A stretch of 15,266 nucleotides of DNA, taken from contig JAPOLW010000030.1 in NCBI GenBank assembly GCA_029976905.1, positions 1 through 15,266 of the forward strand, in the 5' to 3' direction. The notes under the pieces are model-generated. The model saw nothing but the letters and a program-made list of their open reading frames with translations. It was not told the DNA's origin and made no database searches. This stretch comes from a bacterium (GTDB lineage Bacteria; Desulfobacterota; Binatia; UBA12015). The translations under genes were made by a program, and so were the position numbers. Shown here piece after piece: positions 1 to 7,617 of this stretch (positions are counted from its first letter, which is position 1; the number at the start of each line of letters is the position of its first letter).

Positions 1-67
1 CAGGCAGCGGATCACCCCTGCCCCTGTGTGTGGGCAAGCTAGCGCGACAACATGGACTGCACGTTTC

Positions 68-71
68 AGGA
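68..71 (+). promoter_or_regulatory. Shine-Dalgarno AGGA deciding the metzincin start
   Basis: AGGA lies 10 nt before ATG 82 and favours it over the upstream in-frame ATG 52, which is preceded by a sequence without purine complementarity to 16S rRNA. Confidence 0.45.
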
Positions 72-81
72 AAACTCAATC

Positions 82-2460
82 ATGAGACCGATCAACACTA
101 CTGCACCGCGTGAGGCGGAATCTGCGGCCTGCGATCTGCAGCAGCGAGCCAGGGCTCTCAAGAAAGGGGAGAGTCCCGACTTTACGAAGTGTATCCGGAA
201 GACCCGCAAGCGCTACGAGCGTGCCGGCAAAGACCCTGGTGATGACTGCACCCAATTCGAGAGCGAATTCGACGGCCTGCGGCCGACGACGGTGTCACTC
301 GCGGAGGCCTGGGGGGATGAGTTGTCCACGGGAATGGCGAACGAGATCGCCGCAGCGCCTGGGTGTCAGGCGCTGCGCTGGAAACACGCGGGCGCCCTCG
401 CGCGCTGTCTGGCCAGGTCACCAGACGCATCCATCACGTGCGAAGCGCGTTTTCTCCCGAAGTATGACGCCGTTGCCAGCCGCAGAGGCTGCGTCGTGCC
501 CGCGCAGGATGGATCGGCGGCCATCAACCTGACTCACGTGATGATCGGCGAGATCGAGCAGGCGATTGCGCGTGGGGCAACGCCGAGCACCGGAAATCCA
601 TGCGTATCCACTGCGGACTGCGGCGACGGCCAGGCGTGCATCTCCGGAACTTGCCTTCCGGAAGCCTGCGCCGAAAACAACGGTGGCTGCGAGGCCTTCT
701 CGAAGTGCCTGCAAGGCCCGGTCGATGCCGTTTGCGGGGGGTGCCCGCATGGGTATCAACTCGACCCCGTAGACGAAACTGGCTGCCGCCCCGAGGTCCG
801 GGTGACGGCGGACCCGGTCTACCTGGGCGCCACCGAGCCTCCGTCCTGCGGTGTACGGATCGCCTGGAGGTCCGCGATGGAGGTCGGGGTCCCGGCCGTG
901 TCGTACTACGAGATCCATCGCAACGGTGAATTCCTCGCTGAAAGGACGATCCCGATCTACGAAGACTGGAGTGCCGGCCCCGGGCAACACGACTATGCGA
1001 TCGTCAGCGTCCACGCCGACGGCACCCGCACCAGGCAGTCCGCACCCGCGCAGATTTTCACCATCGGCTGCGACGACCTGACCGACCCCGCGGGCTACCG
1101 GATCCGCGACATCGATCTGTGGAGCTCGCCTAGCAGTTGCACCCAGGCGACCGTCCAAATCTGGAGTCCGGACGTGGCAACGTATCCCGTCTGGGGCGTG
1201 CGCTACTTCGTGAACGGCCGGAAGACCAGCGAGGACATCACCGATTACGGCGGCACCTTCCCGGACGCCGACAACTGGCATGGCTTGGATGCTCTGGTGC
1301 CCGATCGGGTCAACGTCTTCTCCTTCGCTCCTTTCTATGACGAGGACGGGACGAAGGTTGGCCCGCTGGCCGAGGCTTCGGTGCAGACCAGGTCCTGCTT
1401 GGAACTCGGAAACCTGGGCTTGAAGGACGTTGCCGTCGTCCTGGCGCGCCCCAAGGACCATCCCGCCCCAAACCCCTTCGACGTCGCCTACGCCGAAGGG
1501 GTCTTCAATGACTTCGAGTACTCCGCCCGAGCGTACTTCGACGAGGTGAGCCGAGGTGGGCTCCAGATCCAGGCGACCGTCTTCGATTGGGTCGAGCTTC
1601 CCGGCACGATCGATCAGTACTGTCCCCAGGTCGATGATGTCGACGGCGTCCCAACGGGTTTTATTCCCTACTGTGATCGTTCGGCCATGCAGCGGGACGC
1701 GGCTGCCGAGCTGGCCGCCCGTTCGGGCGTGGAGGTCGGCACATTCGATTACACGGCCTACGTCTTTGCCGGCGTGAGCCAGGGCGGCTACGGAGGCTGG
1801 GGCGAGATGGTACTCAGCAGCAATTTCCTCGAGACCAGAGTCATTGTCCACGAATTCGGACATATTTTCGGCCTCGCCCATTCGGGGTACTGGATGTGCG
1901 GCGAAGCCCCGGAGAACGTCGCCCCGGACATCTACGAACCAAGAGCGGATGGATGCAGATTGGCCACCTACGGGTCTGGCTACTGTGCGATGGCCGCGGG
2001 CCTGTACCACTACAACATGCTCCATCAGATCCGTGCTGGCTTCCTCGACGAATCGTACGTTCAGCGGATAGAGGAGCCGGGCACCTACACGCTGCAGGCG
2101 CTCGGAACCGCAGCCCCCACCGGTCCCCTCGCGCTTCGCATCCCTCTCTACCGCGACGTGTCCTACCTGCTCGAGTACCGCAGGGCGCAGGGTTTCGACG
2201 GAATCTCGACCCCGCCCGACTACGCCAGTGGTATCCCCAGGGCACCGTTCGTCGAGGGCGTCGCCGTCTGGTTCATCCCCGAAGACTTCAGTGGGTTGGA
2301 TAGCTACAGCGTCGAGACCGGCCCCTTCGGAGCCCCGCTGATCGTGCGCCCGGAAGAAGAGTTCCACGACCAGTACCGCGGCGTGCGGGTCCGGTGGGTC
2401 GAGCAGGTCGATGCCGAGCACGCGCGCGTTTCGATCGAGTTCGAAGGCTCGGGTGAGTGA
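82..2460 (+). CDS. Multidomain metzincin zinc metallopeptidase (M11/gametolysin-like) with EGF-like and Fn3-like domains
   Basis: Predicted 792-residue zinc endopeptidase, probably acting outside the cytoplasm on proteins. The site HEFGHIFGLAH (about residues 590-600) is a full metzincin HExxHxxGxxH with three zinc-ligand histidines and the catalytic Glu. YCAMAAG at about 634-640 is a plausible Met-turn (Met 637). Ahead of it are a spaced-cysteine N-terminal region (about 15-140), a cysteine cluster with an EGF-like ENNGGC...CPHGYQ segment (about 174-235), and one or two fibronectin-III-like beta domains (about 240-430). The gametolysin-like (M11) assignment rests on the motif and domain order only. 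I chose ATG 82 because AGGA at 68-71 lies 10 nt upstream; ATG 52, which follows an in-frame TAG at 40-42, lacks a ribosome site. Oddly, neither start gives a signal peptide although the cysteine content implies export. It converges on the second peptidase gene. Confidence 0.85.
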   Translation: MRPINTTAPREAESAACDLQQRARALKKGESPDFTKCIRKTRKRYERAGKDPGDDCTQFESEFDGLRPTTVSLAEAWGDELSTGMANEIAAAPGCQALRWKHAGALARCLARSPDASITCEARFLPKYDAVASRRGCVVPAQDGSAAINLTHVMIGEIEQAIARGATPSTGNPCVSTADCGDGQACISGTCLPEACAENNGGCEAFSKCLQGPVDAVCGGCPHGYQLDPVDETGCRPEVRVTADPVYLGATEPPSCGVRIAWRSAMEVGVPAVSYYEIHRNGEFLAERTIPIYEDWSAGPGQHDYAIVSVHADGTRTRQSAPAQIFTIGCDDLTDPAGYRIRDIDLWSSPSSCTQATVQIWSPDVATYPVWGVRYFVNGRKTSEDITDYGGTFPDADNWHGLDALVPDRVNVFSFAPFYDEDGTKVGPLAEASVQTRSCLELGNLGLKDVAVVLARPKDHPAPNPFDVAYAEGVFNDFEYSARAYFDEVSRGGLQIQATVFDWVELPGTIDQYCPQVDDVDGVPTGFIPYCDRSAMQRDAAAELAARSGVEVGTFDYTAYVFAGVSQGGYGGWGEMVLSSNFLETRVIVHEFGHIFGLAHSGYWMCGEAPENVAPDIYEPRADGCRLATYGSGYCAMAAGLYHYNMLHQIRAGFLDESYVQRIEEPGTYTLQALGTAAPTGPLALRIPLYRDVSYLLEYRRAQGFDGISTPPDYASGIPRAPFVEGVAVWFIPEDFSGLDSYSVETGPFGAPLIVRPEEEFHDQYRGVRVRWVEQVDAEHARVSIEFEGSGE

Positions 2461-2484
2461 GAGGGAAGCCCGCGTGTGCGAAGG

Positions 2485-2510
2485 CCCGGGACAGGGGGTG
2501 TGTCCTCGGG
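2485..2510. terminator. Possible hairpin between convergent genes
   Basis: CCCGGGACA (2485-2493) can pair with TGTCCTCGGG (2501-2510) around a 7-nt loop with one bulged base. It lies 25 nt after the metzincin stop in the 163-bp space between two convergent genes, where a terminator is expected. No T-tract follows, so it is not a classical intrinsic terminator. Confidence 0.3.
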
Positions 2511-2623
2511 GAGGTTCGCGAGGCCGATGCCGGAGCGATGGGCGGCATGGATGCGAAGGGGTTTTGAAGACCGCCGCGACGGCGTAGGTGGGGGTCGGAT
2601 TCCCCGCGCAGGCCGGAGACGGC

Positions 2624-4012
2624 TCAGTTGTTGGCCCGGAACGAGAGCGGTCGGGCCTCCTTGACGTCGTCCAGCGTGGCTTCGAAGCAACTGCCGTCGC
2701 TCACGTGCACCTGGAGGGTGGCGCTCGTCGAGCCGGTCAGGGCCGCTGCGACCCCGGTCGGCATGGCGGTCTGCCCCCGGCTCTCGTTGTTTGCAGCCTT
2801 CAGCAGAATCTGGGATTTGCCCGGCCCGCCCGCCACCAATTTGAGCTGGCCGACTCCTGCGGACGAGGCGAGCTTGTCCTTATAGAGGAATCCCTTGCCG
2901 CCAAGGCTCTTCCAGCATTTCTTTGCTCCACAGGAGTCGCCCGGTCGGGCGACGGTGAAGAGGACTGCGAGCCGGTCGGCGTCATCGTGGACGCAGACCG
3001 AAACGGCTGTCGTCCCGGCCACGGCATCGCCGTATTCGGACGCGGGGAGAGCCGGCCCTCTTTTGAGCATCGCCTTGATCTTCTCCTTCCCGGTCCTGGT
3101 TTCCGAGACGACCAGGGATGCTTTGCCCCAACCCGCTCTGCAAGCGGGTGCCGGTGGCTCGGCCGAACACGTCGCCGAGCAACAGTCGCCGTCGGCGGTG
3201 TTGCCGTCGTCGCATTCCTCGTCGGCTTCGACGGTGCCGTTGCCGCATCCGGCCTGGGAGAGCGGATGCATGTCGAACGTCTGTGCGTCGAAGTAGGCAA
3301 TCCGATTCGGAATGGTCTGCTCGAAGGTGTCCGCGAGCGACGCGGAGATACGCTCACGGCGGTAGCGCAGGGCGAGCCACGGAAGGAAACTCTCGGCGAT
3401 GTCCTCGCGGGTGGGAAAACTCTCCGCATAGCTCGAGATGAAGTCGGGATCGGCATTCTGCGCGGCCAGCCAGCCTGGCGCTGCGGCATGCGTCGCATCG
3501 AGTGACGTATGGGCGGCCTCGTGTACGAAGGTCTCCTCGAGGATGCCGTCTTGCACGTAGAGGTCGGCCTGGCCGGTATGGATCAGCAGGTTGTTGTTCC
3601 CACCGCCGAAGGGCTCGACGCCCTTGTGGATCCACATGGTCTGCACGTTGGCCCGGAGCGACGTGGGCAATCGGCCGACGGCCTCGCCGTACTTCAGTGC
3701 CTCCGCTTCGGCTGCGTCCGTACTTCCGAATTCGGGGTTCACCTGGATCTCGGCGTCGAGGCCGTCCTCGTAGATCGCATCGAAGAGGTAGGCGTCCTTC
3801 CAGACCCAGCCGTTCACCCGGCGGTCGAACATCAGCCGCAGGCCCCGGCCGGCGTAGGTCGCCCCCAGGAAGGTCGTGGGGTCCGATGGCGTGATGATTT
3901 CCGGATCGAGAAAGATGGTTCCCCAGAAGGGAGGCATGGCTTCGGCCCGGAAGGAGAGGCCTGGCCCAAGGGCCAGCAGGAGGAGGGAGGAGCCGACGAC
4001 GAGCGAACGCAT
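2624..4012 (-). CDS. Secreted gluzincin-like metallopeptidase with DUF4215-like cysteine-rich repeat
   Basis: 462-residue exported protein. Residues 1-25 form a signal peptide (basic start, LLLLALG core, AEA cleavage site). HEAAH at 164-168 followed by YAES...REDIAES (about 195-208) matches a gluzincin-type layout, with His164 and His168 as ligands, Glu165 as catalytic base, and an acidic residue in EDIAE (203-207) as possible third ligand. This spacing recalls the anthrax-lethal-factor-like and ED(F/I)AE peptidases. Residues about 256-291 (CGNGTVEADEECDDGN...CCSATC) are one DUF4215-like repeat. The C-terminal part (about 296-462) is a probably beta-rich domain that I cannot assign; similar domains follow such repeats in Binatota-like genomes, from memory. 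GGAAGGG lies about 12 nt before the ATG. Substrate unknown; a noncatalytic role is possible. Confidence 0.85.
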   Translation of the reverse strand: MRSLVVGSSLLLLALGPGLSFRAEAMPPFWGTIFLDPEIITPSDPTTFLGATYAGRGLRLMFDRRVNGWVWKDAYLFDAIYEDGLDAEIQVNPEFGSTDAAEAEALKYGEAVGRLPTSLRANVQTMWIHKGVEPFGGGNNNLLIHTGQADLYVQDGILEETFVHEAAHTSLDATHAAAPGWLAAQNADPDFISSYAESFPTREDIAESFLPWLALRYRRERISASLADTFEQTIPNRIAYFDAQTFDMHPLSQAGCGNGTVEADEECDDGNTADGDCCSATCSAEPPAPACRAGWGKASLVVSETRTGKEKIKAMLKRGPALPASEYGDAVAGTTAVSVCVHDDADRLAVLFTVARPGDSCGAKKCWKSLGGKGFLYKDKLASSAGVGQLKLVAGGPGKSQILLKAANNESRGQTAMPTGVAAALTGSTSATLQVHVSDGSCFEATLDDVKEARPLSFRANN

Positions 4013-4272
4013 GGTTACGGGGCACCCTTCCAGGGGCCCGATGGGCGCCCGGTGACGGAACGGAACCAGGTTGTGGTTACGGCCTTTCCGGTCGATCGGT
4101 CAAGGGTTTTTGCAGACGGGGACCTCGCCCCCGACAGGGTTGCGCAGGTGACGCCGGGGAGGCTCGTCGAGCCTCCGTTGCTTTCAGATTGCGGCGGGAG
4201 TACCAACACCAGTATTCCCACCCGCTCCTGTCCCGTGCCAATTCGGCCGAACCAGAAGGGAAACGAAATCCG
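4013..4272. other. Divergent intergenic region
   Basis: 260 bp between divergently read genes, so it must carry the start signals for the secreted peptidase (-) and probably for the central operon (+). I found no convincing -35/-10 pair on either strand. It holds a hairpin at 4196-4219 and two copies of TGGTTACGG, at about 4013 and 4072. Confidence 0.5.
4196..4219 (+). promoter_or_regulatory. Inverted repeat upstream of central operon
   Basis: GGGAGTAC (4196-4203) and GTATTCCC (4212-4219) are inverted copies with one G-T pair, separated by the 8-nt loop CAACACCA. The element lies 53 nt before the first gene of the operon. It could be an operator or a leader-RNA hairpin; no T-tract follows. 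Confidence 0.35.
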
Positions 4273-5010
4273 ATGGCGGTGGAAAAATGCGACTTGATCG
4301 ACCTCGCAGCCCCCTACTGGGCCGGCGAGGCGGAGGTCGTGAGTCGGTACTTTTCGGGTCCTCGCACTCCCGAGACCGACCTCCATTGGCTGCGCGCGCA
4401 GGCATTCAAGGAGACCCGGCACCTCCGGGTCCTTCCGCCTGAAATGCAGGAGGTGTACTGGGTCAGCGGGCGGGTCCCCGATCATCCCGAAGGCCATGGG
4501 GAGACACGGAAGCTGGCCGAGGAGATGAAGCACTTCGAGCTCATCGCAGCGCTGATCACCTCGCTGAGTGGTCATCGGGTCACGCCGGCCGAACTTCTCT
4601 CGCTCGACGAGGAGCGCAAGCTCCAGGAGTTGCGGGCTCCCTATCGCGCGGGGACGGAGTTCGAGCGCATCCTGATCGATTTCACCGAAGGGGGCGGCGG
4701 ATCGATGTACGAAATGCTGACGCGCGTGCAGGGCGGCGAGTTCGAGCAGCGTATCGCGGATGCCTTCCGAGTCATTCTGGCCGACGAGATCATCCACGGC
4801 CCCGGTCAGATCCACGCCCTCGCACGCTTCCCGCTCGACGAGGAGAGCTGGGAGCGCGCTCGCGAAATGGTGGTTGCCATCGGCAGGCAGAGGCTCCGCA
4901 TGCGCAACGAGATGTTCTCCTTCCCGCTCGAGGACGAGCGGATCGCCGCGATCGAGGCAGGCGAGATCGAGCCCTGGCCATCACCGATTCCGCTCTCTCG
5001 AGTCCAATGA
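4273..5010 (+). CDS. Ferritin-like putative di-iron protein
   Basis: 245-residue, mostly helical cytoplasmic protein. Three ExxH motifs are visible: E47-H50, E84-H87 (EEMKH) and E172-H175 (DEIIH), plus a conserved-looking Glu139 in FTEGGGG. Helices carrying Glu, ExxH, Glu and ExxH are the pattern of the ferritin-like di-iron fold, so it may bind two irons and act as an oxygenase, oxidase or hydroxylase. The exact subfamily is not recognised. ATG 4273 has AAGGG 12 nt upstream; the frame is open back to a TTG at 4189, but that longer form overlaps the hairpin region and has no better ribosome site. It opens the operon, and its stop overlaps the next start as ATGA, which suggests translational coupling. 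An O2-dependent redox enzyme leading a glycan-type operon is unusual. Confidence 0.75.
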   Translation: MAVEKCDLIDLAAPYWAGEAEVVSRYFSGPRTPETDLHWLRAQAFKETRHLRVLPPEMQEVYWVSGRVPDHPEGHGETRKLAEEMKHFELIAALITSLSGHRVTPAELLSLDEERKLQELRAPYRAGTEFERILIDFTEGGGGSMYEMLTRVQGGEFEQRIADAFRVILADEIIHGPGQIHALARFPLDEESWERAREMVVAIGRQRLRMRNEMFSFPLEDERIAAIEAGEIEPWPSPIPLSRVQ

Positions 5011-6254
5011 CGACCGGCCGTGCCCCGGAACTCCTCGTTCTCGCGCCGATGCCCTACGAAATGAATGGGCAAGCGGTCCTCCATCGCGGGGTAGCGATCT
5101 TCTATGCCGAACTCCTTCCGATGCTTGCCTCCCTTGGATGTCGCGTGCGTGTTCTCTCCGAGGCCCGGCCGCAGGATCGGTCCGGGGGGGGCCTGACGGC
5201 GCCGGGCGAACTGCCCGGAGTCGGCGTGGCGTGGGGCGCGTACGACTACCAACCGGGGGCGAACCCACCGGTGGGCGCCGAGCGGCGTCGCTTCGAGAGG
5301 GAGGTTGGGCGGGTCCTCGACCGCGCCGTGCGCGAGCAGCGCCCCGACGTGGTTCTCTTTGGTCGTGAGCCGCTGGCTGTGGCGGGTGCGGCCGCCTGCC
5401 GGAAGCATGCCCTTCCCAGTGCTCTCATCTGTCACGGCGTCGCGCTTGGGGAGTTCGCAGACGGGCGCTACGGGCCCGCGCAGTCATCGGATCTACTGGA
5501 CTGTCTCACGCGGATGGACCTGATCTTCGCGATCGCCGACCACATCGCCGAGCAGCTGCGAAGCATGACCGGGGTGCCGGTCGAGACGATCCGGAACGTC
5601 GTCGATTCGGGGCAGTTCCAGCCGCGGGACCGCGATGGCGCGCTTGCGGCCCGCCTCGGCATTGGCGAGGGGCAACCGGTCGTTGGTCATGCCTCCAATC
5701 TGAGGCCCGTAAAGCGGCCGCAGGACCTGGTCGACGCGGCGGCGAAGACCCTGCGCGACCGGAGCGACGTCGTCTTTCTGATCATCGGGGACGGACCTCA
5801 CCGGGCGGCCGTGGAGGCCGATGCGGTCCGTCGGGGCCTGGGCAGGAATTTCCGCTTCGTCGGCGAAATCCCCCATGCGGCCATGCCCGACCACTTCAAT
5901 CTCTGTGACGTCGTACTCCTGACGTCCGAGCGTGAGGGGATGCCGCTCTCAGCTCTCGAGACGCAGGCGTGCGCGCGGGTTCTGCTCGCCAGTGATCTTC
6001 CGGCGACCCGCGAGATCGTGCGTGATGGGGAGACGGGCGCCCTCTTTCCCGTGAGAGACATCGACGCGATCTCCCATCGCCTTGGAGAGCTTCTCGCCGA
6101 TCAGCCACTCCGCCAACGGATCGGCCGGTGCGCCCGGGAGGTGCGCGAACGGGACACGCCTGCGGACTGGGCCTCGGCGTACGCGTCGGCACTCCTCGGT
6201 CTGATCGGGCAGAAGACGGCCTCTGCCGTCGCGCTCGGAGAAAGCCCCACGTGA
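5007..6254 (+). CDS. Glycosyltransferase family 4 (GT-B fold)
   Basis: 415-residue retaining GT4-type glycosyltransferase, expected to move a sugar from a nucleotide-sugar donor to a lipid- or small-molecule-linked acceptor in the cytoplasm. The N-terminal Rossmann half begins with LLVLAPMPYE (9-18). The C-terminal donor-binding half shows NLRPVKRPQDL (231-241, with Arg233 and Lys236), FLIIGDGP (257-264), FVGEI (284-288) and EGMPLSALE (310-318), the last being the EX7E motif typical of GT4. It starts at ATG 5007, overlapping the ferritin-like gene by 4 nt, and ends overlapping the radical SAM gene by 4 nt. Donor and acceptor cannot be predicted. GT4 membership is secure. Confidence 0.9.
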   Translation: MTTGRAPELLVLAPMPYEMNGQAVLHRGVAIFYAELLPMLASLGCRVRVLSEARPQDRSGGGLTAPGELPGVGVAWGAYDYQPGANPPVGAERRRFEREVGRVLDRAVREQRPDVVLFGREPLAVAGAAACRKHALPSALICHGVALGEFADGRYGPAQSSDLLDCLTRMDLIFAIADHIAEQLRSMTGVPVETIRNVVDSGQFQPRDRDGALAARLGIGEGQPVVGHASNLRPVKRPQDLVDAAAKTLRDRSDVVFLIIGDGPHRAAVEADAVRRGLGRNFRFVGEIPHAAMPDHFNLCDVVLLTSEREGMPLSALETQACARVLLASDLPATREIVRDGETGALFPVRDIDAISHRLGELLADQPLRQRIGRCAREVRERDTPADWASAYASALLGLIGQKTASAVALGESPT

Positions 6255-7609
6255 CTCTTCTGGCGGGCATCGCGCCCGATCCGACAGCCGCGCAACTCGA
6301 CCGGATTGCCGACGCCCTCGGAGACGTGCCCAACGTCGCCTACGAGGCGGCGCACGTCTATCCGATGTCGGCGCCCGACTTTCGAATTCTCCCCGGCTCG
6401 CGTCGTCCGACGCCGGCGCCGGGTCCGATCAAGCTCTATGTCCACGTGCCCTTCTGCAACTACGCGTGTCGCTTCTGTTTCTACGCAAAGCGCATCGGCC
6501 GCAGCCGCGAGGAGATGATCCGATACCTCCGGGCTCTGAGAAGCGAACTTGCTCTGCTGCCGGTCGGGACTCCTCTGCAGCAGCTCTACGTGGGTGGTGG
6601 TACGCCGACGGCGATGCCGGCCGACCTTCTGGACGAACTCCTCGGAGCGATCTTCGGGCATCTTTCGGCCACCGGCGATATTTCGCGCAGCGTCGAATCC
6701 TCCCCGGAGTCCCTTTCGGGCGAACACATCGAGGTCCTCCGGGCACGCGGTGTCGAACGCGTCAGCATGGGAGTGCAGACGATGGATGCCGCCGTGTTGG
6801 ACGCCATCAACCGGGGACACGATCGTGCGCAAGCGCTGGCTTCGACGGCGGCCCTCATCGAAGCCGGCTTCGCGACCAACGTCGATCTCATCTACGGTCT
6901 GCCCGGCCAGACCGAGGAGAGTTTCTGTCGCGATCTCGCCGAACTCGCGGCGCAGGGGCCGGATTCGTTCACCCTCTACGACCTCCGGCTCAACGAACGA
7001 ACTCCACTTCTCGGAGCCATGCCGGTACTCGATCGCCTTTCGTTGGGTCGTCTGATGCGCTGGCGTTCGGTCGTCCTCGCGGCCACCCATGCCCTGGGGT
7101 ACCACCAGACCCGTTGGCATACGTTCGTGCGGGCGCAGTCCATCGAGACCTCCTATGGTCGAGCGCCGTGTGTGGACGGCTTTGGGGAGGGCCACCAGGT
7201 CGGCATCGGGATGAGTGCGGTCTCCCACGTGGGCGCGACGGTGTATCGCAACGACGAGAGCCTGCGAGGATACCTGGAGCGGATGGAAGGGGATAAGAAT
7301 CCGGTCGAAGGCACCTTCGAACTCGACCGGGAGGACTACAGGACGCTCTTCGTCGCCCGCACGATCGGGGATGGCCGCTCGTTGAGCCGCGCGGAGTATG
7401 AGGCGACCTTCTCCCGGTCGATCGACGAGGACTTCGGTGGCCTCGTCGAGGGCTTGCATACGGCCGGACTCTTGGTGGGCTCTGGAGACGAACTCCTTCT
7501 CAGCGAGACAGGACGCCGGCTGTATGACCTCGTCACGCTGTGCTTCTACCCGGAGCGGGCGCGTCGTTGGCTGCTCGAGCGTCCGTCTGCCGCCGGGCCC
7601 GTCGTCTGA
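6251..7609 (+). CDS. HemN/HemW-like radical SAM enzyme
   Basis: 452-residue radical SAM protein with Cys69-x3-Cys73-x2-Cys76 (HVPFCNYACRFC) to hold a 4Fe-4S cluster, and GGGTPT (115-120) contributing to SAM binding. The flanking VHVPFC and GGGTPT wording and the length fit the HemN/HemW family (coproporphyrinogen dehydrogenases, heme chaperones, and related HutW/ChuW-type methyltransferases). Further family-like segments are GVQTMD and DLIYGLPGQT. A C-terminal HemN-like helical region seems present. The GTG start at 6251 overlaps the GT4 stop (GTGA) and has GGAG 10 nt upstream; reading further upstream would overlap the GT4 gene by over 100 nt. The FCFY following the cluster, where HemW typically has CDF, and the absence of heme genes nearby, suggest a non-housekeeping role in modifying the cluster's product. 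Substrate unknown. Confidence 0.88.
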   Translation: MTLLAGIAPDPTAAQLDRIADALGDVPNVAYEAAHVYPMSAPDFRILPGSRRPTPAPGPIKLYVHVPFCNYACRFCFYAKRIGRSREEMIRYLRALRSELALLPVGTPLQQLYVGGGTPTAMPADLLDELLGAIFGHLSATGDISRSVESSPESLSGEHIEVLRARGVERVSMGVQTMDAAVLDAINRGHDRAQALASTAALIEAGFATNVDLIYGLPGQTEESFCRDLAELAAQGPDSFTLYDLRLNERTPLLGAMPVLDRLSLGRLMRWRSVVLAATHALGYHQTRWHTFVRAQSIETSYGRAPCVDGFGEGHQVGIGMSAVSHVGATVYRNDESLRGYLERMEGDKNPVEGTFELDREDYRTLFVARTIGDGRSLSRAEYEATFSRSIDEDFGGLVEGLHTAGLLVGSGDELLLSETGRRLYDLVTLCFYPERARRWLLERPSAAGPVV

Positions 7610-7617
7610 GGGGAGAC

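Noticed and set aside
418..2421. 667-codon open frame on the minus strand opposite the metzincin gene
   Set aside because: It mirrors a gene with clear domains; its translation has no family motif and is typical of antisense frames in GC-rich DNA.
2588..3505. 305-codon plus-strand frame opposite the secreted peptidase
   Set aside because: Shadow of a gene with a signal peptide, HEAAH site and cysteine repeat; the translation shows no recognisable motif.
4015..4815. 266-codon minus-strand frame opposite the ferritin-like gene
   Set aside because: It covers most of the divergent intergenic region and the ferritin-like gene's complement; no motif, and the plus-strand product has coherent ExxH motifs.
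6101..7459. 452-codon minus-strand frame opposite the radical SAM gene
   Set aside because: Antisense shadow of a strongly supported gene.
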